From positions 9,954,355 through 10,018,354 of the forward strand of contig CM070566.1 of the NCBI GenBank assembly GCA_036346405.1: 64,000 nt of DNA, given 5' to 3'. Shown one piece after another: positions 45,305 through 55,011 of this stretch; within the stretch, counting starts at the first letter, position 1, and each line of letters starts with the position of its first letter. This DNA comes from Phyllostachys edulis. Its lineage: Eukaryota; Streptophyta; Magnoliopsida; Poales; Poaceae. Under the pieces are notes generated by a model, which saw only the letters and a list, made by a program, of their open reading frames with translations, was not told the DNA's origin and searched no databases. Made by a program: the position numbers and the translations under genes.

Positions 45305-46480
45305 GTAGAGGTGGCCAAATGGGTCGTGCCAGCCGGGCCAGCCTGAAGCACAACACTGTTGGCCCGACCTAGGCACAACATGGCCCATGACCTAAATGGG
45401 TCGTGCTAGCCTAGCACGACGCATCGTGCCATGCTTGGGCCGTGACTGCGGCCCAGTGGGCCGGCCCGATATGGCACGAATAGTACTAGGCCTAGCACGG
45501 CACGACCTAGGCACAACACATTAGGCACGATTTTGGGCCGTTAGGCACGGTAACAGTCGGATTTTTGAATTTTCTAGCCGTCTAGGAGCTTAAAAATGCG
45601 ATTTTAAAAAAACTCAAAAAAATTATATAAATAGGTAGCAACCCCCCTCATTCATCCACCATCCAACCTTCACTATCATCTACGAAATCTATTTTGAAGA
45701 TTTAGATCCCCTTTGTTATAATTTGGCAAATTTTGAAATAATTTTTTTTGCCAAATATTCAAAATTTGGAAATCCATCTGCAGTTAGGAAAAGAGGTAAC
45801 AATACTATTTTTTTAGATTTTATTGTTCTTATTTGTTATACTAAGGTAAAATAAATAATAGTGCAATTTTTAATTTGTAATTTTTCTTGATTAAAAACTA
45901 TCATAATTTCCCTATTACTGATTTCGGAATTTCCCCGGATGATCTTGCATCCTTCGAGAATGTTGTGCCTCCAACTCAATCGGAAGAGCAAGCAATGTCA
46001 TCATCATGCTCTACGAGTGCTAGGGAGGATTATCTTAGTGTAATTGCTCATTATGTCAACGACAACTAGGAAATGGAAAAAAGAAATAAATGATTTAAAC
46101 TAATTGCTGTAGCACACAGATGTGAGAATATTGCGGATTGTATTATCAAAGTTGTGGAAGATTTTGGTCTTACAAATAAATTTTTTTGCAATTACTTTAG
46201 ACAATGTCGCCGCAAACTCTAGGGCAATAGATATTCTCACTCTGTTATTTAGTACATACGCTGATTCCTTCTTGCTACATCAGCGAGGCACTTGTCATAT
46301 TATTAATCTTATAGTTAAATGTGGTTTAAAGAGGTTGGAATGGTATATTAAATCTTTCCGCGATGCAATATCTTTCCTAAATCATTCTAACCAACGAATA
46401 GCAGCATATAAGAACTTTTGCATTGCAATGAATGTACGTCTAAAAAAAATAGAACTCTACTTATATGATGCTTAAGAACC
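45305..46480 (+). mobile_element. Truncated hAT element with transposase middle part
   Basis: The left end is TAGAGGTGGCCAAATGGG, followed by a GC-rich block in which the motif GGCACGAC/GTCGTGCC recurs on both strands. The plus strand then encodes hAT transposase parts. No right TIR was found. It shares its terminal motif with the element at 38,430 but carries the opposite end of the coding region. Confidence 0.75.
45887..46475 (+). pseudogene. hAT transposase, N-terminal/middle part, broken
   Basis: A short frame (FGISPDDLASFENVVPPTQS, near 45,920) is followed, after stops and a frameshift, by FFAITLDNVAANSRAIDIL (with a catalytic-type Asp) and CHIINLIVKCGLKRLEWYIK, then FRDAISFLNHSNQRIAAYKN. 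These are hallmarks of the RNase H-fold catalytic region of plant hAT transposases. The frame ends at 46,475, well short of the dimerisation domain. Confidence 0.85.
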
Positions 46481-48034
46481 TTATACCTTGTAAGAGCACA
46501 TTTTGTGTTTTCATTCACAAGTATTATCACAGCTATGATGGTAATACACTATTGATTGAGTAGCATTGGTTTGTTGCTAAAAGTTACTATCATTTTTAGA
46601 ACTTTTTTTATGAATCCAGTGTTGCTTTTATCCGTAGTGTATTATACATCTCCTTTAATTGTGCATCATATTGTTGCAATTGCTAGATTGTGTTTCGCAA
46701 CGATAGCAAAAATACAGTAGCACTGCACTATTCATGAATACTGTAGCAGTTGCTCTGGGCTGTTCTTCCTAGATCTGATGGCTCAGATTTGCCGAATATC
46801 ACGGTATTGTGCTCCAATCCAAAACTCTTGATGCTTGGAGAGGCAGAATGCATATGATATATAGACAATTATTAAGATCTTGCCACTTCCTTGGTTGTAC
46901 ACTTATTTGTCATTTTTATTGTTGGCTCTCAGGTTTTTCCATTGAGTACATGGAAATTGTCAACTTTGCCCGTATCCATGCATTCTGGCCTTTTGCTGCT
47001 TCTTCTTTTGCTAGAAACCCATAGTGAAATGTCCAAAATCAGGTGCGACGCACGTGTTTCATAGGTAAATAAGATATTTTGGGTCTTACTTAAAAAAATC
47101 GATGCTATTATGCTCAATCTGGTTGGGTTGCATCGCTTGGTTGGAATTGGTCCAACCGGGATCAGGTGCGAATTGAGGGTAGAGGCACATTGCACATTTC
47201 GCACCAACAGTTTCGGCAAAACACAATATAAAAAGGATTAATTCTTTACATATCAGAAATTTTGCAAAAATTTTAAGTGTGTCACTGATACGTAGGATCA
47301 AGATCTACATATCAGTGAAAACAATAAGCAATATATAAGTGATGAATCAAACTTTCAGTGCTGGTGCATGTATCACGAATTGGGTAACAGATCCTTGGTC
47401 AAAAATGGAGTACCATGGCATTGGAACGCAGCGATCGAATAGTGATCAACCCAGAGCGTCGGATTCTGATCGAGAGCTGCTACCGGTGCGACGTACTGTC
47501 GCTCATCTGTTTGTTGTCTTGTCGCGTAGTAGAGGAGAGCAGAGCACACGTCGTGGTACTTGTCAGCGATGCCTCGTCAGATCTAGGTTGCAGTTTCGTG
47601 CAGGTGGTGGTGGGGCCCGCGTGTCCGCCCTTGCTCGCCGCGTCCCACGTGGGCTTGACGCGGCCGCGCCTTATCCTTGCGCTTTCCCAGCCTACGTGGC
47701 GTGGGCCCCACCCGCGGCGTCTGCGCTGCCCAATCAATCCTGGCCACGACTCTGCCTCGCGACATCCCTTAGCTTTGTCTCCTGAGCGGTTATAAAAAAA
47801 CATTAAAGAGGATGATAAAAGTCAAATCCCAGAAGCATCAACTTGGCCAAATAGAAACTGCTTCAATCACGTACTAATCCATGTTTTCTTCGTGCATCTC
47901 TTATTGTTAATCCTACCAACCACCTTCAATTCTTGCCTAGCTATTCCATACGTGGAGAGATATATTACTGGATAGTACAAACAAACAAAACTTAAAAAAC
48001 TGGCACCCTCATAATTGGGGATTAAAAAAACCAT
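46481..48034. other. Intergenic stretch, no supported gene
   Basis: GC-rich DNA at 47,420-47,790 allows overlapping open frames on both strands without similarity I recognise. A small inverted motif (CACTGATACGTAGG...CATATCAGTG) lies at 47,283-47,318. No TIR or LTR was found. Confidence 0.4.
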
Positions 48035-48770
48035 ACATTTTTTAAATAGAAATACAGAAATAAATGCTCGTTTAATAAAATTATAAAAATAGGCTTATGT
48101 CCCATTTGAATTGGCGATGGCCCCCGTCGCCAGTTTAAATGGCGATAGGAGCCATGTCGGTCACCAAATAGTGTAGAATGTCTTTGTAGCCATTTGAAAC
48201 GTCAAATGATGACAGAGATCAAATCGTCATTTGAAATAGCGACAAGTTTCTATCGCCAAACCAAATGGCGACAAGAGCTGGAATTTTTTCCTTGCATAAA
48301 TAAATGGAATAAATTTATATTTATAATTTGAAAGGATGCAGCTTCAAAATTTACAAGTCGAAACAACAGCATGCACGAATCATCAACCCGGTCTACACAT
48401 AGGATACGTGCGTGCCTTTTGAAATCGGAAAAATTGGTGGATCGAAAAGAAATCAGTCTTGAGGGCCTAATCCTTTTTTCGGGATAAAAAGTGAATTAGG
48501 GTCAAAAATTTTGCCCTTTTATAGGCTAGCCTTTGTCTCTATTTGGAATGGCGACATGGAGCTGTGAGTCCCTGTCGCCATTCCAAATGACGATTTGGGT
48601 TCCAATCCCCATTTGGAATGGCGATTGAGGCATTAACTCCGATTTGTTGGGCGATAAAGCTCCTGTCATCATTTGAACTAGCGACAAAGGCATATCGTCA
48701 ATTCATTTTTGTAATTTTATTAAGCAGACATTTATTTATGTAATTATATTTTAAAATATATTATTAAAAA
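48035..48770. mobile_element. Foldback element, MULE-like architecture
   Basis: The outer arms match as inverted repeats (AAATAAATGCTCGTTTAATA at 48,059 against the inverse of 48,700-48,738). The inner parts are ladders of GGCGA/TCGCC motifs on both arms. The very tips are AT-rich. Flanking 9-mers do not match, so exact ends are uncertain. No coding capacity. Confidence 0.6.
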
Positions 48771-49483
48771 ATCTATAATTTGGTATCACTATGCATACTA
48801 TACATTTCCTACTGTGCTGGTCCCTCGTGAGCAATTTTTATTATTTAACTTTTAAAATTTATTTTTATTAAAAATCACTCGTCTAACTTATTTTTAAATC
48901 TAGCATTTTGACCGGCATTGCAAACACTACCACGCCACGAGGTATGTTCAGTGTCAAGGCAAAAAATGGTTTGTTTGGCTGCATCAGGATTGATGGGGTG
49001 CCACGAGTAACAGGGTGACCAAAAGGGTCTGATTCATAGATAAGTTGGTAAGAGGGTTATTAATAAAATATTGTTAAAAATAGATTAAATAGAGAGAAAA
49101 AAACTCGTCCCTCGTCACAACTGGAATCTCTCCAATTGTGCGGTGCGCATTTGTTCATAAATTGCGATTAAATCACATGTCGCTAAGAAAATCGTGCAAA
49201 ACATGCTAACATAAAATCTTCTACGCTTAATTCGTCGACTAGGTACAGTCGATATTGTTGTTCGAGAGGTCACAAGTGAGAAGATCCCCATCGCCGAGAG
49301 GTTTTCTCATCTGTGTTAATGAGCATGCCGCCCGATGTTGTCCTCTCCAAGTCCATGTGTCTCGCTTAATTGGTGCGCTCTAAATATCTAATCGCACTTA
49401 ATAAAAAAGAAACTAGAATAAACGTCGCATAAAAAAAACTAAAAAGAAGAACCAAAATATCAGGGGTGAGATCGCAAAAACAA
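48771..49483. other. Intergenic stretch, nothing recognised
   Basis: AT-rich sequence without a gene, LTR or TIR that I can support; the MULE TSD begins at 49,484. Confidence 0.4.
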
Positions 49484-50309
49484 GAGGCAGGAGGATTTTT
49501 ATCTAAATAAACAATTTATTAAAAAAATTACATAAATAAACCATGTTTTAATACTTTTACAAAAATAACTCACAATCGCTGACCAACGTGCGATTGCGCA
49601 TAATCGCTCGATGGCCCAGCGATTAGCTGGCGTGGGAGGCCCAGTCACACGACAGAAATGCGATTGAGGACACGTGTCTCCGTCATGGTGGTGACGCGAC
49701 CGAGGCTCTTGGCTTGCATAGTCATTGGGCGAACGCGATTGAGCCCATCAAGATATCAGTGGTGGATCGAGTCTATTCATGTTCTTACTCGATGACAGTA
49801 GGCTAATTTTTTAAGAAATAATTTAAATTATCATTAATTTTACAACATTGAATGGTTGGAAGAATTGTTTGTGAATAATTGTTTGTGGTAAAAAGTTGTA
49901 GTTTGCTTACTGCAATTGTTTGTAAATAAATCATATTTTAATTGTTTTACGTGGATGTTCACCCTTTTAAGTTTTTACACAAATAACTTAAAATTTGGCA
50001 AAAAAATGTTAGCTTCGGTTTGAGTGAGGCGAGAATGGATCAACGAAACTTAGATTGCAATATCGGCATAACACTTGATCATGAAGGACTGAATTACATG
50101 GCACACATGGTCTGGTTAGGTGCATACGTTTGTTTGGCTATTCCTACGGTACAAATGGCTACATGCACAAACCTTCGATCCAAACAACAACTATGATAAA
50201 ACACGTTGATGGAAATACTTGATGGATGTAAATCATGCCAGACTTGTAGACATACGTCCTACTCCCCCTTGCTGGTGTGGGCCTTCACGTGAGCCTCTCA
50301 GTACTTGTC

Positions 50310-50567
50310 TCAAAGGTTTTTCTTGGGTCTATCCTCATCCAGAATAATCTTCGGTGCAACAGGAGAATTAGGGACCATCAGTATCTTTCCCTTGTTTCCT
50401 CCGCTCCCGATTAAGTAAGGTTTCCAACAGGTAAAGGTCTCGGGCTCAACTGCATAGTTCAACATGTATTTTCTGCTGAATAAATGACTTGTCGTACTTC
50501 TATGGACCGTCGATCTATTGGAAGAAGTAGCAATGCTCCGACGGTAGCCATACACGGATAAACCCAA
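50310..50567 (-). other. Unassigned open frame inside the MULE
   Basis: About 85 codons without an ATG, including HLFSRKYMLNYAVEPETFTC and a basic end DEDRPKKNL. I do not recognise the protein. Being enclosed by MULE TIRs it could be a captured host exon, as in Pack-MULEs, or a decayed transposase part. Confidence 0.3.
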
Positions 50568-51039
50568 CGATATTTAAAATGCAACATGCAATGTGAAATA
50601 TCGATGTATGTCATTTACTTATGTGGCAATCCTAACACATGTAGTAAGCCCATGTGGCGGTACTAGGACTTGTAGATTGAATTATCTATGCCGGGTTAAT
50701 GTAGTTGCACTACAAAAGTGGAAACTTTGGTGGTACAGTAGCATCCTTGCAAGAACTATCATGGTACGTCTATGCCTGCTTGGTAGCTATTTTCGGTTCC
50801 GAAGCATCTGCCAATAGTTTGACATTCCCAAACTGGGAGGAGTGACATCATGTACCTCTATTTTCCTCTACCTCTCTTCTCCCTCCCATCTCCTTGTTTT
50901 TCAAACTAGCTCGAATGAAGTCTTGCTTGTAGAGGTGGAGTGTGCCCCGGTTTATAGGCAATTAGGGTGCAATGTTGAGGGAGTAAATTTTGGTGCATGG
51001 AAGTCACTCGTGTCTGCCATAAGGAATCTTCGGGTATAG

Positions 51040-51520
51040 CGTAGCCCAACGAGTTGTCAATTCACAGGGAAAAGCTGGTGCATGTTGTCAACTCAAACTG
51101 AAAAAGGTAGCATGGTATGATCACTTCGGCTTGAAAAGATGAATGCACAATTTATGGACCCTCTCGAACATGATCAACAGACTTGAAGGATATACACCGT
51201 GCTGGAACCAAAGTCTGGTCATTTTAGTCTGAAAAGAAGATGACAAAGTGTTGTCACTTCGGTCTGAAAAGCACAGGTCAGAGAGTTGTCTATTCAGCGT
51301 GAAACGGAGGCAGCATGTTGTTGTCAATGCTCACTGAGTAGGGGAGGATGTCTAGTAGTAATATCGAGATTTATGTAGCAAGCCCCTTATGTCAAGGTGC
51401 TAACTAGGGGGAAAGGAGTTGGAATTGAGTAGCATGCCCATCTGTCGTGGTGCTAACAGAAGGAGGTAGGACCGAGAATTACGCTGCATGCCCATCGTCG
51501 TAGTGCTAACTGAGGGACCC
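51040..51520. repeat. Degenerate tandem repeats inside the MULE
   Basis: Two families: a segment with TTGTCA...TCTGAAAAG repeated at about 51,055-51,310, and a roughly 55-bp unit (GCATGCCCATC..CGT.GTGCTAAC) repeated three times at about 51,378-51,520. Confidence 0.6.
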
Positions 51521-52201
51521 AAGCACTATAAGAAACTGTGTAACATGTTGATCTACAGCTACTACCACTAATGTATGTTAATTGTCGCTAACCTACCAAT
51601 TTTTTATCGAAATGAACAATAAACCACATGAGCACAAGAAACTCACCGAAGAACAAAGAACTCGGGGAAAATCTCCTCCTCTGCCGCCCCTCTACTCTCC
51701 CTTCCTCTGTTTCCCTCCCCTTCCCTCTCTTCTCTTCTCCTCTCCCCCTCTCTTATCTTTTCCCCGGTTGGAATGACATCTGGATCGGTCGATCAGGCAT
51801 ATAATCACCCTCAATCGCGCCTTCGTAACACGACTGGCCACAAATTGTGCCACGTGGATGCGACTGGGCGGTCAGTCGCACCATCGGACCGCGATAGGTG
51901 ACATGGATCACTGTCGTCCGCTCATTGCGCGACGACAGTGTCGGCAGGCCTCAGTCGCGGTTCCATCGCATGATTGGGCCTGCCATGTCGTCTAATTGCT
52001 GGGCCACCAAGCAATTGGACCGAGTCGCGCGGCGACCCAGCGATTGTGGGTTATTTTTGTCAAAAAGATAAAATGTGATTTATCTGTATTTTTTTTTTAA
52101 AAAAAAATAGTTCATTTAGAAAGAAAAAAATGGAGGCAGGAGAAGCTTTACACACAAACACAAGATAAAATTAGATTAAAATAAAGGAATAATCAATTAT
52201 G

Positions 52202-52325
52202 TGCCATCGCAAATATGTGGATTTTACAATTTGCTACTGTATGTGTGGATGACATCTGAGTCTCGAGACCACATGTCATCCACACATAAGTGGCAAATTG
52301 TAAATTACATATTTTTGATAGCGAC
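52202..52325. repeat. Small foldback MITE (about 124 bp)
   Basis: The arm TGCCATCGCAAATATGTGG...GTGTGGATGACAT returns inverted as ATGTCATCCACACATAAGTG...CAAATATCTT-side sequence. Arms are about 45-50 bp, with a TCTCGAGA palindrome at the loop. Confidence 0.7.
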
Positions 52326-52346
52326 AAATATCTTCTGCTATGAGGG

Positions 52347-52726
52347 GAACATTTTTTATTAATTAATATTTTTTTAAAATTTTATTTTAAAGTTAACCCC
52401 GATGAATTTTATTTCCAATTCTGACCCTTTTGGTCACGCCACTGCTCATGACGTGACAAAACAATATTGTCACGTCATAGGATAAGTCCGCTAAAAATAG
52501 TATTTTTTTATCACGTCACTAGTAAATAGCGATCGAACAACACCGTTACACCACCCACGGGTGGTGGTGGTGTGACAAGAGCTTGCTCAGATACGGACTG
52601 ACGTGACAATGTTGTTTTGTCACGCCATGGGTAATGGCGTGATCAAAATGGTCAGAATTAGAAATAAAGTTCGTAGGGGTTAGTTTTAAAGTAAAATAAA
52701 AAAGGATTAATTAATATAAAATATTC
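52347..52726. mobile_element. 380-bp hairpin MITE with MULE-type TSD
   Basis: Arms of about 120 bp (52,347-52,480 and 52,600-52,726) are inverted repeats: AT-rich tips, then CCAATTCTGACCCTTTTGGT and GTGACAAAACAATATTGTCA. Flanking 9-mers CTATGAGGG (52,338-52,346) and CTGTGAGGG (52,727-52,735) match at 8 of 9. Its right arm contains a TATA-like AATATAAAAT 160 bp upstream of the gene at 52,888. Confidence 0.82.
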
Positions 52727-52887
52727 CTGTGAGGGAGGGGTCTCGTAGAGTCGTAGAATTTATTTCCGGTGAAGCGATGGTCTTCTCGTTGTCCTGAAGG
52801 AAGGCAACCCATTCATCCATGGTGGCGGCAGTCTCGCCGTCTCGCCAAGAGCCGTTGTCGTGCTAGCCGTCCTCGGCATCTAGATGC

Positions 52888-53232
52888 ATGGAGTGCTCCC
52901 GCTACTCGCCGGCGTGGCGGTTGGCGGGCGCCGCGGCCCTGGCGCTCTGCCTGCTCCCGGTCGTCGTACCGCTGGTGCTCCTCGGGTTGCCTCTGCTCTG
53001 TTTTGCCGTCGCCGTCGTCCGGTTCCGCCGCCGCCGGAGGAGGAGACTGATGAGGGGTATCTGCTCACCACCGCCGGAGGGGGAGGCGGAGGGCGCGGGG
53101 ACCCACCGGGTGGCGCTGCTGCACAAGTACCTCGAGGACCAGATGGAGCTCGTCGGGGCCGAGACGGAGACGGAGGCCGAAGCCGGGGATGCCACGGCGG
53201 CCGTGCTTCCAAGAAAGCCATGGGCACCATAG
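52888..53232 (+). CDS. Probable small membrane protein, 114 aa, unknown function
   Basis: A single open exon starts MECSRYSPAWRLAGAAALAL. Residues about 11-46 form a long hydrophobic stretch, enough for one or two membrane segments, closed by a basic cluster FRRRRRRRL. The soluble C-terminus has HRVALLHKYLEDQMELVGAE and an acidic ETETEAEAG run, and ends PRKPWAP. High GC at third codon positions and a lack of TE similarity suggest a genuine grass gene. The ATG at 52,884 in another frame opens a low-complexity frame and is less likely. Two tiny upstream ORFs (from 52,777 and about 52,819) precede it. I do not know the protein's role. Confidence 0.6.
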   Translation: MECSRYSPAWRLAGAAALALCLLPVVVPLVLLGLPLLCFAVAVVRFRRRRRRRLMRGICSPPPEGEAEGAGTHRVALLHKYLEDQMELVGAETETEAEAGDATAAVLPRKPWAP

Positions 53233-55002
53233 GGCAAGAAACAGAGGTACCACCAATTGGGTAACACAAGAAACAGAGCTCGATTAAGTTTTCCTTCTGT
53301 TATCTTGGAGGAAAATTGCTCCCTTTCTGGTCGATTTTTCCATCTCTGGTAGATGTTAGGAGGAGGATTCGTGTTTGTTCGCCAGATGTAGCAGTGAGAT
53401 GAGATCATCTCCTGACTAGGTGCTTCACTTCAGGCAGATGACGGATTCATCTGCTACTTGATTTGAATTTTTAGTTCCTTTCATCCTCTGCCTTCTGCTC
53501 ATGTCCCAACCGAGCCTATCGTGTAGTAGCTTTGCACATATAGAGCAGATATGTACTTTTGAGTTGTTTCCAGATTATCAATCTAGCATTTGTACCTTGG
53601 AGAATTTGCAGCTCGTCGCGATTACATTCTGAATTATTCACGTGAAATAGAATAAGTAAGCTTTGTGAACCAGATATGAGACCTAAGGAGGGAGATTATA
53701 TGCTAATATGCAGAGCCCATAATTTCGATAGCATAGACGGCAAAATTGTCAAAATTGAAGTAGAAATGCAGGTGATTTCCACTAAATTCCCTCAAAACAA
53801 TCGATTATTAGTACATTAGAAGAAAAAATTACCGCTCATTTCTAGGACTAGTTCACAGATAGCCTTGAGTTATCTCCTAAGAAGATATTCAACGACTCTG
53901 AAAGGTCCTTGGCGTTGATGTAATTAGAACACGCGCGCGGAATTAGGACACGTGCACATCCAGTAACGTATAGCATACTGCGTACAGACATATAGCCAAT
54001 CGTCAGATGAGATTTTTATGTCTCGTCACATCAGCATGGTTGATGGCGATCTTGCCGCGTTGCACACCACAACGAAGAGCCAACGAAGCGTGTGCTACTA
54101 GTCGCTAATCCTATGGTGCTTCGGTTGGTAGAATTCTTTGAGGATTATCAGGAATTATCTAATAATTCTATGAGATTATTTTGTTTGGTAAAATATTTAC
54201 GAATCTAAATCAGAAATCTAATATTACCTTAGGAAACAGATTACCATCAATTCTAGAAATCTCTTTTCCATAGAAAAATGTGTCTATCTTAGATTACCAA
54301 GAAAAAGTAATATTTGTTATTGCGTTTTTTTATCATGTGATTTTGATTCATCACAGTCAAATTTTGAACTTTCAAAATTCAAAACCCAAATTATGATTTA
54401 TTTTAACATTCGAATATATGAATTATGGAATTTAAAAATTATTTTTTCAAAACATAAATTTCGAAACCAAAATATAAAAAATTTGAATCCTAAATTTTGG
54501 AATCTTAAATTCAGACAATTTAAATTTAAAAATTCAAAATTTCAAGGTTGGGTTTCGAAAATCTTTTTTCTTTCTTTCAAATTTGAATTCTAGATTTTAG
54601 ATATTGAAATTCGAGAATTAAATTTTATAAAGCTAAATTTTGAAAGTTTCAATTTTGAGTTTCGAATTTTAAATCTCGAGAATTTAAACTCCAAAACTCA
54701 AATTTTAAAATTTAAATTTTCAAAATCCAAAATTTGAACTTTTGAATCATAAAAATGAAATTCTAAATGTTGGAATTCTAAATTGTAAAATTCAAAATTT
54801 ATAGATGCTAACCTTCATGGTTTGAAATTATGATAAATACTAATATGTAGTTTCCTTCAAATCAACCAAATGTTGAAATCTTATATTACTGATAATGTGT
54901 TTACCAGTAACTAGATTGAAGAAAATATTACATTATAGGGGAATATAAGATTACACGTATGAAACGCACGCTATACGTAGAAGGCATAGTAGCTGACAAC
55001 CC
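53233..55002. other. Intergenic stretch with an AT-rich block
   Basis: The first few hundred bases may be 3' UTR of the preceding gene. From about 54,350 to 54,800 the DNA is dominated by short AAATTTTGAA / TTCAAAATT words on both strands, without a reading frame. No TIR pair was secured. Confidence 0.45.
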
Positions 55003-55011
55003 AATTGATCT

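Larger units (their letters stand above)
49493..52132. mobile_element. MULE with long TIRs and a perfect 9-bp TSD (2640 bp)
   Basis: Flanking 9-mers GAGGCAGGA (49,484-49,492 and 52,133-52,141) are identical. The terminal roughly 190 bp are imperfect inverted repeats: AT-rich tips, then ACAAAAATAACTCACAATCG and GGCCCAGCGATTAG on the left against their inverses on the right. A 9-bp TSD with long TIRs defines Mutator-like elements. No transposase was found; the interior holds an unassigned open frame and degenerate tandem repeats, so it is non-autonomous. Confidence 0.88.

Noticed and set aside
47339..47803. Overlapping ORFs in GC-rich DNA at 47.4-47.8 kb
   Set aside because: Several frames on both strands are equally open, none with a recognisable domain.
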